Source: Phycisphaerales bacterium UBA2218
GTDB lineage: Bacteria; Planctomycetota; Phycisphaerae; Sedimentisphaerales; Anaerobacaceae
Direction: 5' to 3'
Length of the DNA stretch: 32,398 nucleotides
Assembly: GCA_002327785.1 (NCBI GenBank)
Contig: DCUI01000108.1
Location: forward strand, 1 to 32,398
Shown piece by piece: positions 13,463 to 21,550 of the stretch. Position numbers and translations under genes: made by a program. The first letter of the stretch is position 1. Every line of letters begins with the position of its first letter. Under the pieces are notes generated by a model. That model ran no database searches. It saw only the letters and a program-made list of their open reading frames with translations, and had not been told where the DNA came from.

Positions 13463-14629
13463 TCATTTCACTGCGAATTTGAACCCTCCCATCACGTCCT
13501 TGTCCAGGTCCTTGCCATGGCAGCGAAGGACAAAGCCGCCGTCCGTCCGCTCGTACTGGAAATCCTGACCGCTAAAGGGGTCCTTGGGCAAACCGGCAGG
13601 CAAAGTCGTCGGCAGCTTCCCCGACCCGGCCTTTCGCAAGCAGATTTCGACGCCGGCCCTGGCGGCATTGACGTAGGCCTCGCTTCGAGTCCCGAGAGTA
13701 TGGACCCGGCTGATGGCCGGCAGCATCAACCCGGCAACCGTCGAAGCAGCATCATTCGGGTCGAATCCACCGCTCAATTGCTCCAACTGCGCGTGAGCCT
13801 GCTCATAGGGCATGGAGGAGCCAATGATTGGCAGCATCGACGTGATGCGCTGCGAGTACAACGCTCGCCCCCGGGCCAACACGTCCTCGTTGGCCGCATT
13901 CAGGATCTTCGCACGCATCGGCTCATCCGACTCAGCAACGGCTCTGGCAAACGCGTCGAGTTTGCCCATCTGCATCACATCCAGCGCAATTTCCATCTCG
14001 ATCTTCAGCGGCCTGACGGGCGTCAAATTCCATGCGGGCCTCGTCGCCAGCTCATCTTTCAACCATCGCAACACAGACACGTCGCCGCTGGCCTTGCCGA
14101 CTACATCGATCATGCACCGATGCCCCAGGTGTCGCACGGCAATCGAGACCAGGTAGGAAACCAGTGTATCGTCGCCTACCTGGCGTGCGAGCGTATCGAT
14201 CAGCAGGCACCGCTCCAGGCCCCCCCGATAGTTCCCATCCGCCGCCTGAGTCCGTGCATCGGCCACGAGAACGAAAGCCAGGAACCGCACATGGGCCAAC
14301 TGCGGCATCAGGGCATCGAATCCCTGTGAGAACCTGACGCCCCAGTTGCACGTCGGTACCTGGGCCGCAGCCTTGGCAAACCCAATGGCCCCCCGACACT
14401 TCTGAATGCACTCTCGTGCCCGGTCGTTCGGATCGATCTCGCCGCCGGACACCTCGCGGATCAGCGTGCGTTCGCCTTCGTCCAACTCGGCCAGCGACAA
14501 GAACGCCTGATAGTACAGTAACGCCGCGTTATCGGGGTCCGGCGGAATGGCCCGGGCCCGAGACGCCCCCAACGACACAAGGATAAGCAGGGCCACACCC
14601 ACAGCCCCTTTGCCAGAATTCGTTCGCAT
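13463..14629 (-). CDS. Exported hypothetical protein, third gene of the ECF sigma operon
   Basis: The protein has 388 residues with a signal peptide (basic NSGKG, then VGVALLILVSLGASRARA, cleavage near residue 27). The mature part is largely alpha-helical and Ala/Leu-rich (YYQAFLSLAELDEGER, FLAFVLVADARTQAADGNYRGGLERCLLIDTLARQ truncated in mind), suggesting TPR-like helical packing; this is inference. The C-terminus has PKDPFSGQDFQYERTDGGF, a motif I know from planctomycete exported proteins of unknown role that often accompany sigma factors. The ATG at 14629 with AAAGGAT upstream is preferred over an open extension to 14674, which would overlap the preceding gene's stop at 14649. The spacing to that gene is 19 bases, so it is an operon. 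Confidence 0.75.
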   Translation of the reverse strand: MRTNSGKGAVGVALLILVSLGASRARAIPPDPDNAALLYYQAFLSLAELDEGERTLIREVSGGEIDPNDRARECIQKCRGAIGFAKAAAQVPTCNWGVRFSQGFDALMPQLAHVRFLAFVLVADARTQAADGNYRGGLERCLLIDTLARQVGDDTLVSYLVSIAVRHLGHRCMIDVVGKASGDVSVLRWLKDELATRPAWNLTPVRPLKIEMEIALDVMQMGKLDAFARAVAESDEPMRAKILNAANEDVLARGRALYSQRITSMLPIIGSSMPYEQAHAQLEQLSGGFDPNDAASTVAGLMLPAISRVHTLGTRSEAYVNAARAGVEICLRKAGSGKLPTTLPAGLPKDPFSGQDFQYERTDGGFVLRCHGKDLDKDVMGGFKFAVK

Positions 14630-14648
14630 ATTCCGATCCTTTCCTATT

Positions 14649-15095
14649 TTAACCATCCAAGTCACGAACAACACGCAGCATTGAGAGCCCGTTGAGCCGC
14701 GGTCTCAACTGGTCCAGCGCCGCATCAAGTTGTCGATTCAGAGCCTCTTCCCCCCCTTGCTCGTACGCCAGCCTCAGCGACCTCATCGTCAGCATCTCCG
14801 TCGCCGAGCGGACAACAGGCGGGGTCGGCGGGACCGGTTCTTCCGATCCGGGCCCGTCCACGAAGAAGAGGGTGCCCCCCATCACGACGGCCGCCGCGAT
14901 GGCCAACCCAGCGGCTCGGCGCACCCAAACCGAGCGGACCCCGCATCCATCCGGCCGATCATGCCGAGCCAACAAGATCTCGTACTCACCAGCATGGGTC
15001 TTTCTCCACGACTCGGCGTCAAACACCGGCGTGCTGCCGTTCACCGCTCTTTCGAGCTGTCCGTCGAGCCATCGCTCGTCTTTTCGTTCGCTCAT
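14649..15095 (-). CDS. Membrane-anchored probable anti-sigma factor
   Basis: The protein has 148 residues: a cytoplasmic N-terminal part of about 60, one transmembrane segment at about 61-79 (AAGLAIAAAVVMGGTLFFV), and an outer part of about 70 that is proline-rich and then helical. Its ATG overlaps the sigma-factor stop by 4 bases (ATGA), which implies coupled translation. This layout, a small single-pass protein encoded next to an ECF sigma factor, is that of an anti-sigma factor holding the sigma factor at the membrane. The usual zinc motif HxxxCxxC is absent, so it is a non-zinc type, and the call rests mainly on position and topology. Confidence 0.72.
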   Translation of the reverse strand: MSERKDERWLDGQLERAVNGSTPVFDAESWRKTHAGEYEILLARHDRPDGCGVRSVWVRRAAGLAIAAAVVMGGTLFFVDGPGSEEPVPPTPPVVRSATEMLTMRSLRLAYEQGGEEALNRQLDAALDQLRPRLNGLSMLRVVRDLDG

Positions 15096-15628
15096 AGGTC
15101 CACCTCATCGAAGCCATGGCGGCGCAGATGCTCCGCCAGTTTCTTCTTGGCCCGCCGGAGCCGGCCGTTGATGGCCTGCTCGGAGATCCCCAGAACGGCT
15201 GATATCTGATCGTAGGACAAACCGTCGTAAAACCGCAGGAAAACCACCTCACGGGCATCCGAAGACAGTTGGCTCAAGGCCGCCTTTACCACCTCGCCGG
15301 TTTCATCCGCCCGGGGCGGAACCTGCGCCGGCGGCGTTTCATCGTCGATGCGGGGTTGCCGTCGAGCCCGGCTCAGGTCTCTGGCCTCGTTGCGGCAGAT
15401 CGCCGCCACCCATCGGCCGAAGTGGTCCGCGTTGCGGAGCTTCGGCAGATACACCGCCGCCTTGGCAAAAGCCTCCTGGGCGGCGTCCTCGGCCAGATGC
15501 CGATCTCCGAGAATCGCATGACCAATCGCCACCAGCGGGACGTAGTAGCGACGACATAGCTCCGTAAAGCTCTCGCCGTCACCTCTGGCGGCCTGCTCGA
15601 CCAAGATGTTATCGGGTCTGTCTTCCAC
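15092..15628 (-). CDS. ECF-type RNA polymerase sigma factor
   Basis: The 178-residue protein has the two-domain ECF arrangement. Region 2 lies at about 10-75 (FTELCRRYY, DRHLAEDAAQEAFAKA, FGRWVAAICRNEARD) and region 4 at about 115-170 (LSSDAREVVFLRFYDGLSYDQIS, cut here, then EQAINGRLRRAKKKL, a helix-turn-helix). It directs polymerase to a small regulon, normally including its own operon. The start is GTG at 15628; the ribosome binding site is weak. The anti-sigma gene overlaps its 3' end and an exported protein follows. This suggests an envelope or exported-protein stress circuit, though the signal cannot be read from sequence. Confidence 0.93.
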   Translation of the reverse strand: MEDRPDNILVEQAARGDGESFTELCRRYYVPLVAIGHAILGDRHLAEDAAQEAFAKAAVYLPKLRNADHFGRWVAAICRNEARDLSRARRQPRIDDETPPAQVPPRADETGEVVKAALSQLSSDAREVVFLRFYDGLSYDQISAVLGISEQAINGRLRRAKKKLAEHLRRHGFDEVDL

Positions 15629-15792
15629 CGGGTCTGCCCGTCAAACCGAAGAACGTCTTCGAAAAAACGGTTTTCACCATAAAGACCGAACAGGTCAATG
15701 GAAATGGGCGCAGCAGAGAGGCATTTTGAGATGTCGGTTGGTACAGATGTGCGGAATCCCTCTACAGGCGCGGGTTCCCGGTCGGAGGCGCA
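15629..15792. other. Upstream region of the sigma-factor operon, no gene
   Basis: About 160 bases lie between the sigma-factor start and the terminator of the preceding transcription unit. It should hold the operon promoter. On the minus strand TTGACC occurs near 15692-15687, but no well-spaced -10 is visible; an ECF-type promoter is possible but I could not fix one. Confidence 0.4.
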
Positions 15793-15837
15793 TAAAAAAA
15801 AAGCCAGCCCCCAAGCCCGCCTTCTGGGCGGGCTTGG
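15793..15837 (-). terminator. Rho-independent terminator of the cysteine-rich protein gene
   Basis: On the minus strand CCAAGCCCGCC-CAGAA-GGCGGGCTTGG forms a perfect 11-bp stem. It is followed, after GGGCTGGC, by a run of nine T. The run starts 8 bases after the stem, a little further than usual. The terminator lies about 105 bases after the stop at 15943. Confidence 0.8.
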
Positions 15838-15942
15838 AGCGACCGGCAAGTCAGTAGTCTGCTCGTGGTTCTCCCCAGCTCACCAAGCCATGCGAGACAG
15901 AAAACTGACTAAGTACTGGGTCAGGGTTATACCTTGATCACA

Positions 15943-16299
15943 TCACTCCGTATGAGCGCACCCCCCAGCTCCACAGGGGCTTTTCGCCTGTTCCTGGCAG
16001 CCTGCACCCCAGCAGGAAACAGCCTCGGCCTTTTCCTTGCAACAACCGCCCACAGGCCTCGAAGCACATGTGCCTTGTCCAGAAGCAGTTGCGCACGAGC
16101 CGTCCTTTTCGCAGGCGCCGCCGACTTTGCAGCAAGCCTCCGTGCCGGTCTTGGGGCACCCGTCACACTTGCCATGCGTCGTTACCGCCGTCCCCTGGCT
16201 CGGCTTATCCACATACCCAGCCAGAAGGGCCGTTCCGGCAGCCAAACCCGCGATAACAACCAAGGCAACGATCGGACTTCTTGAAAGCGTCAATCTCAT
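15943..16299 (-). CDS. Cysteine-rich exported or membrane-anchored small protein
   Basis: The protein has 118 residues. The N-terminus (MRLTLSRSP, then VALVVIAGLAAGTALLAGY) is a signal peptide or anchor. The remaining 88 residues hold 13 cysteines (45, 48, 56, 57, 63, 69, 78, 86, 87, 96, 101, 109, 114), including CxxC, two CC pairs and CxxxxC spacings, with many Gly and Lys. Such a pattern suggests binding of soft metals or several disulfides outside the cytoplasm; I know no family to name. GGGAGGA lies 7 bases before the ATG at 16299. It is transcribed alone, divergent from guaB, with its own terminator. An inverted repeat at 16350-16369 between the two genes could be an operator. Confidence 0.75.
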   Translation of the reverse strand: MRLTLSRSPIVALVVIAGLAAGTALLAGYVDKPSQGTAVTTHGKCDGCPKTGTEACCKVGGACEKDGSCATASGQGTCASRPVGGCCKEKAEAVSCWGAGCQEQAKSPCGAGGCAHTE

Positions 16300-16349
16300 A
16301 TGTATCCTCCCAGAACGCCCAATGATCGATCACGTCAGTTCCAGCAAGC

Positions 16350-16369
16350 CTTGAAGTCTTTCAAGACTT
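16350..16369. promoter_or_regulatory. Overlapping inverted repeats between the cysteine-rich gene and guaB
   Basis: CTTGAA-GTCT-TTCAAG (16350-16365) and AAGTCTT-TC-AAGACTT (16354-16369) overlap, so the same bases can form two alternative dyads. They lie about 50 bases upstream of the cysteine-rich gene start and could bind a regulator of it; no T-run follows. Confidence 0.4.
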
Positions 16370-16463
16370 GCCACTCTATACTAATATACCCGGTTTATGG
16401 TTCGGACAATAGTGGGCGGCAAAGCGCCTTTGTCCCACCAATCGAAAGCTCGTTCGAAATCGT

Positions 16464-16492
16464 TTGACGGCCGTATGGCCTGTAAGTATAGT
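16464..16492 (+). promoter_or_regulatory. Sigma70-type promoter of guaB
   Basis: TTGACG (16464-16469), a 17-base spacer and TATAGT (16487-16492) fit the consensus closely. The spacer holds the dyad GCCGTATGGC. Transcription would start near 16499, about 40 bases before the ATG at 16539. This argues against longer readings of guaB that begin at 16464. Confidence 0.75.
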
Positions 16493-16538
16493 ATCGTGTT
16501 TAAGGATGATTGATGCGGAAGCGTTGTTGGAGCCGCAG

Positions 16539-18011
16539 ATGAGTAGCAGCAAAATCGTCGCCGAAGGCATCACGTTCGATGATGTTCTCCTGGTCCCGGG
16601 CAAGAGCGATTTCGTGCCCAGTCAGGCCGACACGAGCACGAAGCTCACAAAGAACGTGGCCATCAACATCCCGATCGTCTCGGCGGCCATGGATACGGTC
16701 ACGGAAGCCGCCCTGGCCATCGCCCTGGCCCAGGAAGGCGGCATCGGAATCATCCATAAGAACCTCTCCGTTGAGGCCCAAAGACGGGAAGTCTCCAAGG
16801 TCAAGCGGTCCGAGCACGGCGTCATCCTCGATCCGGTCACCCTCTCGCCCAAGGAGCCCGTTCGGCGCGCCCAGGAGCTGATGAGCGAGCAGAACGTCTC
16901 GGGCATCCCGATCGTCGAGGGCAAGAAACTCGTCGGCATCCTGACCCGACGGGACCTCAAGTTCCTCCAGGATTTCGACGTCGAGATCAACTCCGTCATG
17001 ACCAAGAGCAACCTCGTCACCGGGCCGGCGGGAACCAGCCTCGAACAGGCCAAGGGCATCCTTCGTTATCACAAGGTCGAGAAGCTGCTCCTGGTCAACG
17101 GCAAGGGCGAGCTGGCCGGCCTGATCACCATGCGAGACATCGACCGCGTCCAGCAATACCCGCGAGCCGCCAGGGACAACCGAGGTCGCCTGCGAGTCGG
17201 GGCCGCCGTCAGTGTACACGAGTACGAGCGGGTCGAGGCCCTGATCGCCGCAGACGTCGATATCATCTGCGTCGATACCGCCCACGGCCACACACAAAAC
17301 GTCATCGACACGGTCAGAAAGATCAAAGCGAACTTCAAGATCGACGTGATCGCAGGCAATATCGCGACAGCCGACGCGACGAAAGAACTCATCGACGCCG
17401 GCGCCGACGCCGTCAAGGTCGGCATCGGGCCGGGGGCCATCTGCACCACCCGCATCATCTCCGGCGTCGGCGTGCCCCAGGTCTCCGCCATCATGGACTG
17501 TGCCGAAGCGGCCGCCAAACAGGGGGTCCCCGTGATCGCCGACGGCGGCATCCGCCAGTCCGGCGACATCACCAAAGCCATCGCCGCCGGGGCCTCCTGT
17601 GTGATGATCGGCTCGCTGTTCGCCGGCCTCAAGGAAAGCCCCGGCCAACTCGTCATCTACAAAGGCCGGCAGTTCAAGGAGTACCGGGGCATGGGTTCGC
17701 TCGGCGCCATGGTCAAGGGCTCAGCCGAGCGCTACGGCCAGAGCAGCAAGACCGAGGTCGGCAAGCTCGTCCCCGAAGGCGTCGAAGGCCGGGTCCCCTA
17801 CCGCGGCACGCTCAGCGACTTCGTCTACCAGCTCGTCGGCGGCCTGCGGGCCGGCATGGGTTACTGCGGCGCCCAGAGCATTCCGGAGCTGTTGACCAAA
17901 GGCAAATTCGTCCGCGTCAGCTCCGCCTCGGTGAACGAATCGCACCCGCACGACATCCAGATAACCAAGGAAGCCCCGAACTACTCGGCCAGCCTGCCCT
18001 TTGAAGACTGA
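16539..18011 (+). CDS. guaB: Inosine-5'-monophosphate dehydrogenase
   Basis: GuaB oxidises IMP to XMP with NAD+, the committed step to guanine nucleotides. The 490-residue protein has the normal order. It starts with the barrel (EGITFDDVLLVP, PIVSAAMDTVTE), followed by two inserted CBS domains at about 95-205 (LDPVTLSPKEPVRRAQELM, NSVMTKSNLVT...GLITMRDIDR). The barrel resumes with the catalytic Cys 302 in GIGPGAICTTR, and the flap and monovalent-cation region are intact (EGVEGRVPYRG). The ATG at 16539 with GGAG 6 bases before it is chosen over upstream ATG/GTG codons because the promoter predicts a transcript start near 16499. guaA follows after 109 bases on the same strand. Confidence 0.97.
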   Translation: MSSSKIVAEGITFDDVLLVPGKSDFVPSQADTSTKLTKNVAINIPIVSAAMDTVTEAALAIALAQEGGIGIIHKNLSVEAQRREVSKVKRSEHGVILDPVTLSPKEPVRRAQELMSEQNVSGIPIVEGKKLVGILTRRDLKFLQDFDVEINSVMTKSNLVTGPAGTSLEQAKGILRYHKVEKLLLVNGKGELAGLITMRDIDRVQQYPRAARDNRGRLRVGAAVSVHEYERVEALIAADVDIICVDTAHGHTQNVIDTVRKIKANFKIDVIAGNIATADATKELIDAGADAVKVGIGPGAICTTRIISGVGVPQVSAIMDCAEAAAKQGVPVIADGGIRQSGDITKAIAAGASCVMIGSLFAGLKESPGQLVIYKGRQFKEYRGMGSLGAMVKGSAERYGQSSKTEVGKLVPEGVEGRVPYRGTLSDFVYQLVGGLRAGMGYCGAQSIPELLTKGKFVRVSSASVNESHPHDIQITKEAPNYSASLPFED

Positions 18012-18120
18012 AAGGAAGACCAGATATCAAAGGTCCAATACCGAAAATAGATCCCAGAAGTAGAAACGCCATCGCGAAGCGATTCCGCATATTTGATCTT
18101 TGATTTTTGATTTTTAATTT

Positions 18121-19659
18121 ATGAAAGAAATGGTCGCCATCCTGGATTTCGGCAGCCAGTACGGCCAACTGATCGCCCGCCGGGTGCGAGAGCAGAACGT
18201 CTACTCCCGCATCTGCCCGGCCGGGACCCCCGCCAAAGAGCTGACCAAGATACCGCTCAAAGGCATCATCCTCTCGGGCGGGCCGGCCAGCGTCTACCAG
18301 CCGAACGCCCCGCGATGCGACGAGCGAATCTTCGATCTGGGCGTCCCGATCCTCGGCATCTGCTACGGCATGCAGCTCGGCTGCCAGATCCTCGGCGCCG
18401 AAGTCATCCCCGCCAAGAATCGCGAGTACGGCCGGGGCACCCTGGCGATCCACGACAAGGCCGATCTTTTTGCCACCCTGCCCGACGAAACTCCGATCTG
18501 GGCCAGCCACGGCGACCAGGTCGGCAACCTGGGCGACGGGTTCGTCACGCTGGCCTCGACGAAGACCTGCCCGCACGCCGCCGTCCGGCATCGCAAAAAG
18601 CAGTTCTTCGGCGTCCAATTCCACCCTGAGGTCAGCCATACGCCCAAGGGCGCGGTCGTCCTGAAGAATTTCCTCTACGACATCTGCGGTTGCACCGGCG
18701 ACTGGAAGATGAGCGATTTCGTCGCCGAGACGGTGCAGGCCATCCGCAGGCAGATCGGCGACGCCAAGGTTATCTGCGGCCTCAGCGGCGGCGTCGATTC
18801 CTCCGTCGTCGCCTCGCTGATCCACCAGGCCATCGGCGATCAACTCGTCTGCATCCTCGTGGACAACGGCTTGCTCCGCCGCAACGAGCGGGAGAGCATC
18901 GTCTCGACCTTCCGCGACCACTTCCACATGGACCTGCACGTCGTCGACTGGTCCAGGCAGTTCCTCGCGGGTCTGGCGGGCGTCACCGACCCGCAGATAA
19001 AACGAAAGACCATCGGCGCCGAATTCATCAAGGCCTTCAAATCCGAGGCAAACAAGATCGAGAACGCACGGTTCCTCGCCCAGGGCACACTCTACCCGGA
19101 CGTGATCGAGTCCGGCTCCAAGGACGGCAACCCCGCCGCCAACATCAAGCTCCACCACAACGTCGGCGGCCTGCCCGCCGAGCTGGGTTTCGAGCTGGTC
19201 GAGCCCCTGCGGGACCTCTTCAAAGACGAGGTCCGCCGGGTTGGCGAATATCTCGGCCTGCCCGAGGACATCGTCTGGCGGCACCCATTCCCCGGTCCCG
19301 GCCTGGCGGTCCGAGTGATCGGCGAAGTCACGCCGGAGCGCCTGGAGGTGCTCCGAGCAGCCGATGAGATCCTGATCGACGAGATCAAAGCCGCCGGTCT
19401 GTATCGCAGAATCTCGCAAGCCCTGACGGTCCTGGTCCCCGTCTCGACGGTGGGCGTCATGGGCGATGAGCGAAGCTACGAGAACGTGATCGCGGTCCGG
19501 GCGGTGGAGACGACCGATTTCATGACGGCCGACTTCTCCCGAATCCCGCACGAGGTCCTCGGCACGATCTCCAGCCGAATCATCAACGAGGTCCGAGGCG
19601 TCAACCGCGTCGTCTACGACATCTCCAGCAAACCCCCCGCTACCATCGAATGGGAATGA
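18121..19659 (+). CDS. guaA: GMP synthase (glutamine-hydrolysing)
   Basis: GuaA converts XMP to GMP using ATP and glutamine. The 512-residue protein has an N-terminal class I glutamine amidotransferase domain with Cys 81 (GICYGMQ) and the His 168/Glu 170 pair (FHPEVSH). The ATP pyrophosphatase domain follows with the P-loop GLSGGVDSS at about 220-228, then the dimerisation domain ending in PPATIEWE. The ATG at 18121 has no Shine-Dalgarno sequence: the 29 bases before it are nearly all A and T, with TTTGAT/TTTTTGAT repeated. Ribosomes may enter through the unstructured A/T-rich leader. It is 109 bases after guaB in the same direction, probably in one operon. Confidence 0.97.
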   Translation: MKEMVAILDFGSQYGQLIARRVREQNVYSRICPAGTPAKELTKIPLKGIILSGGPASVYQPNAPRCDERIFDLGVPILGICYGMQLGCQILGAEVIPAKNREYGRGTLAIHDKADLFATLPDETPIWASHGDQVGNLGDGFVTLASTKTCPHAAVRHRKKQFFGVQFHPEVSHTPKGAVVLKNFLYDICGCTGDWKMSDFVAETVQAIRRQIGDAKVICGLSGGVDSSVVASLIHQAIGDQLVCILVDNGLLRRNERESIVSTFRDHFHMDLHVVDWSRQFLAGLAGVTDPQIKRKTIGAEFIKAFKSEANKIENARFLAQGTLYPDVIESGSKDGNPAANIKLHHNVGGLPAELGFELVEPLRDLFKDEVRRVGEYLGLPEDIVWRHPFPGPGLAVRVIGEVTPERLEVLRAADEILIDEIKAAGLYRRISQALTVLVPVSTVGVMGDERSYENVIAVRAVETTDFMTADFSRIPHEVLGTISSRIINEVRGVNRVVYDISSKPPATIEWE

Positions 19660-19775
19660 GCGGGGATTGTTGATTCTTGATGAATGTGATGAATGCCCTC
19701 TTGTGCCCCCGGCCTGCCACAGTCTTCTGTCTCCCACCCTGTGACTGATCCCTTGTCATCTGGCAGGCTTTCCAT

Positions 19776-19804
19776 TTGCATTCGCGCCTTCCCGGGCGTA
19801 TGAT
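19776..19804 (+). promoter_or_regulatory. Sigma70-type promoter of the Tat-signal protein gene
   Basis: TTGCAT (19776-19781), a 17-base spacer and TATGAT (19799-19804). Transcription would start near 19811, about 83 bases before the ATG at 19894. This excludes a longer reading that starts at 19804. Confidence 0.65.
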
Positions 19805-19893
19805 TGCAGGAGTTGGGCGTGACGGCCTTGGAGACCGACAGATCGCTCTCAAAAAATGCACCGAATAGCTTCAACCGCCCTCAGGAGGCTGCT

Positions 19894-20865
19894 ATGCACT
19901 CGGATCAACGCGACGCGAACGGTACCTCACGCAGGGAATTTCTCCGGCGGCTTTCACTGGGCATCGCCGGATCGGCCCTGACCGGCGGCAGGATGGGGCA
20001 GGCCGGGGAGGCTGATTCGCCGGTGATCCCCGAATCAGCCGGGCCGCTGCTGCCGACGATTCGATTGGGCGATCACCAGGTCACCCGGCTGATCGTGGGC
20101 GCCAACCCCCTCAGCGGATACTCTTACCTGGGCTCCTCGATGGATCAGGAGATGCGCGAGTACTTCACGCGCGAACGAGTCGTGGAGTTCCTCGCCCACT
20201 GCGAGCGCGCGGGGATCAACACGCACCAGTTCCACGATCCTGCGCTGATGACCGGCATCATTCGAACCCTGCGAGAACAGGGATCGAAGATGAAGTTCAT
20301 CTGCCTGCATTCCGGCGGCGGGATCGAGCAGGTGGTCCGCGACATGCAGCCCATCGCGATCGTCCATCACGGCGGGGTCACCGACTCGCTGTTCCGCCAG
20401 GGCAAAAGCGAGCAGGTCCACGATTTCGTCAAAGGCGTCCACGACGCGGGCGTTCTGGCCGGCGTCTCGGCCCACAATCCCGACTGCGTCAAGCGGATCG
20501 CCGACGAAGGCTGGCAGGTCGATTTCTTCATGACCTGCTTCCACAACCTGACGAGATCCGCGGAGGAGCTGGCCAAGATGCCGCCCGCTGATGCGATGCC
20601 GAAAGGTCACGGATTCTTCGCCTCCGATCCCGTGGCGATGACCGAGGTAGCCCGGCAGGTCAAGCAGCCATGCTTAGGCTTCAAGATCCTCGCGGCTGGC
20701 CGCAAGTGCGACACGCCCCAGGCGGTGCAGACGGCATTCCAGTTCGCCTTCGAACAACTCAAACCCATCGACGGCGTGATCGTCGGCATGTACCCCCGCC
20801 ACCGCGACCAGATCACCGAAAACGCCGCCTTCGCAAGGCAGTTCGGCGCAACGAAGAACGCGTGA
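19894..20865 (+). CDS. Tat-exported TIM-barrel-like protein (aldo/keto-reductase-like)
   Basis: The protein has 323 residues and a clear twin-arginine signal (SRREFLRRLSLGIAGSAL, residues 12-29), so it is folded before export, often with a cofactor. The mature part begins LPTIRLGDHQVTRLIVGANP, much like the opening of aldo/keto reductases and related barrels. Alternating strand/helix blocks follow (CERAGINTHQFHD, KMKFICLHSGGG, AIVHHGGVTD, VLAGVSAHNP, CLGFKILAAG, IDGVIVGMYPR), about eight as a TIM barrel needs. A typical NADPH-binding tail is not obvious, so reductase activity is not assured. AGGAGG lies 5 bases before the ATG at 19894. The gene stands alone with its own promoter. Confidence 0.85.
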   Translation: MHSDQRDANGTSRREFLRRLSLGIAGSALTGGRMGQAGEADSPVIPESAGPLLPTIRLGDHQVTRLIVGANPLSGYSYLGSSMDQEMREYFTRERVVEFLAHCERAGINTHQFHDPALMTGIIRTLREQGSKMKFICLHSGGGIEQVVRDMQPIAIVHHGGVTDSLFRQGKSEQVHDFVKGVHDAGVLAGVSAHNPDCVKRIADEGWQVDFFMTCFHNLTRSAEELAKMPPADAMPKGHGFFASDPVAMTEVARQVKQPCLGFKILAAGRKCDTPQAVQTAFQFAFEQLKPIDGVIVGMYPRHRDQITENAAFARQFGATKNA

Positions 20866-21045
20866 CCAATTCCACAGTCCCGTAGATCGGACACTCCGCC
20901 CTTCGAATTCCACATCCAACTCACAGCCCCCACGGCCCTCCTCGCCGGTACCCCAAATGCGACAAACACTCTTTTCCTCGTCATCTGGGCTTCCCGCTGC
21001 ACCCCGATTTGTCACTTCTCTCTCGCCATTTCGCGAGATTCGGAT

Positions 21046-21074
21046 TTGCCTTTCCACCGACTTGTCCGTAGAAT
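21046..21074 (+). promoter_or_regulatory. Possible promoter of the restriction-modification cassette
   Basis: TTGCCT (21046-21051), a 17-base spacer and TAGAAT (21069-21074). The start would be near 21081, about 95 bases before the ATG at 21175. The leader contains no recognisable controller-protein gene. The rest of the 20866-21174 interval shows nothing else I can name. Confidence 0.5.
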
Positions 21075-21174
21075 ACACTGGTTGCCCTGACACCGTCGTG
21101 TTCTGGGAGACGGAGAATGAGTCGTGGTAGATGATCTGTGATGTTTCATCCCTTTTTGTTCCTTGGTGAAGCGT

Positions 21175-21546
21175 ATGAAGTCGAAGACGTTTGCCGACTA
21201 CAAGGAAGATGCGGCGACGTGGATAACACTCGCAACCGGCGAGTACTATCCAGATATTCTGAAGGATGCCTGTGAGTTCTATAAACCCGTCCTGGTTCTT
21301 TTCGGCCAGATATTGAAATCGTCTGAGTCCTCGATTCGCCTGTTTCTTCAGATTGCACAACTGTCAGACGGCTGGATGCGTATTCAACTGGCACGCGTTT
21401 TTCGCAAATACGTTAGTCCAGAGACGCCGGTAGAGATGCTCAAAATCAAATCGAGGGCACAGCGAATCTGCGAGCAGTTCGGCAAAGGCTTTCGCCCGAT
21501 CCAGGAGGTTCAAGCCGCCTTCCACATCCCGCCCGATTCCCGATGA
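21175..21546 (+). CDS. Type II restriction endonuclease, N-terminal part (frameshifted gene)
   Basis: This 123-codon reading starts MKSKTFADYKEDAATWITLA and is largely helical. It ends abruptly at FHIPPDSR-stop, just where a second frame takes over (21551-22048). In that other frame the bases before 21551 read PIPDEALCAILWEYKDRG, so removing one base in the CCGCCC stretch near 21530-21535 would give a continuous protein of about 290 residues, a normal size for a type II enzyme. I therefore read the two parts as one endonuclease gene broken by a one-base change, either real or a sequencing error. The assignment to restriction rests mainly on the methyltransferase gene directly downstream. The region is less GC-rich than its surroundings. 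Confidence 0.65.
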   Translation: MKSKTFADYKEDAATWITLATGEYYPDILKDACEFYKPVLVLFGQILKSSESSIRLFLQIAQLSDGWMRIQLARVFRKYVSPETPVEMLKIKSRAQRICEQFGKGFRPIQEVQAAFHIPPDSR

Positions 21547-21550
21547 GGCA

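Noticed and set aside
17917..19737. 606-codon minus-strand frame over guaA
   Set aside because: Antisense shadow of guaA; the guaA reading has all catalytic motifs.
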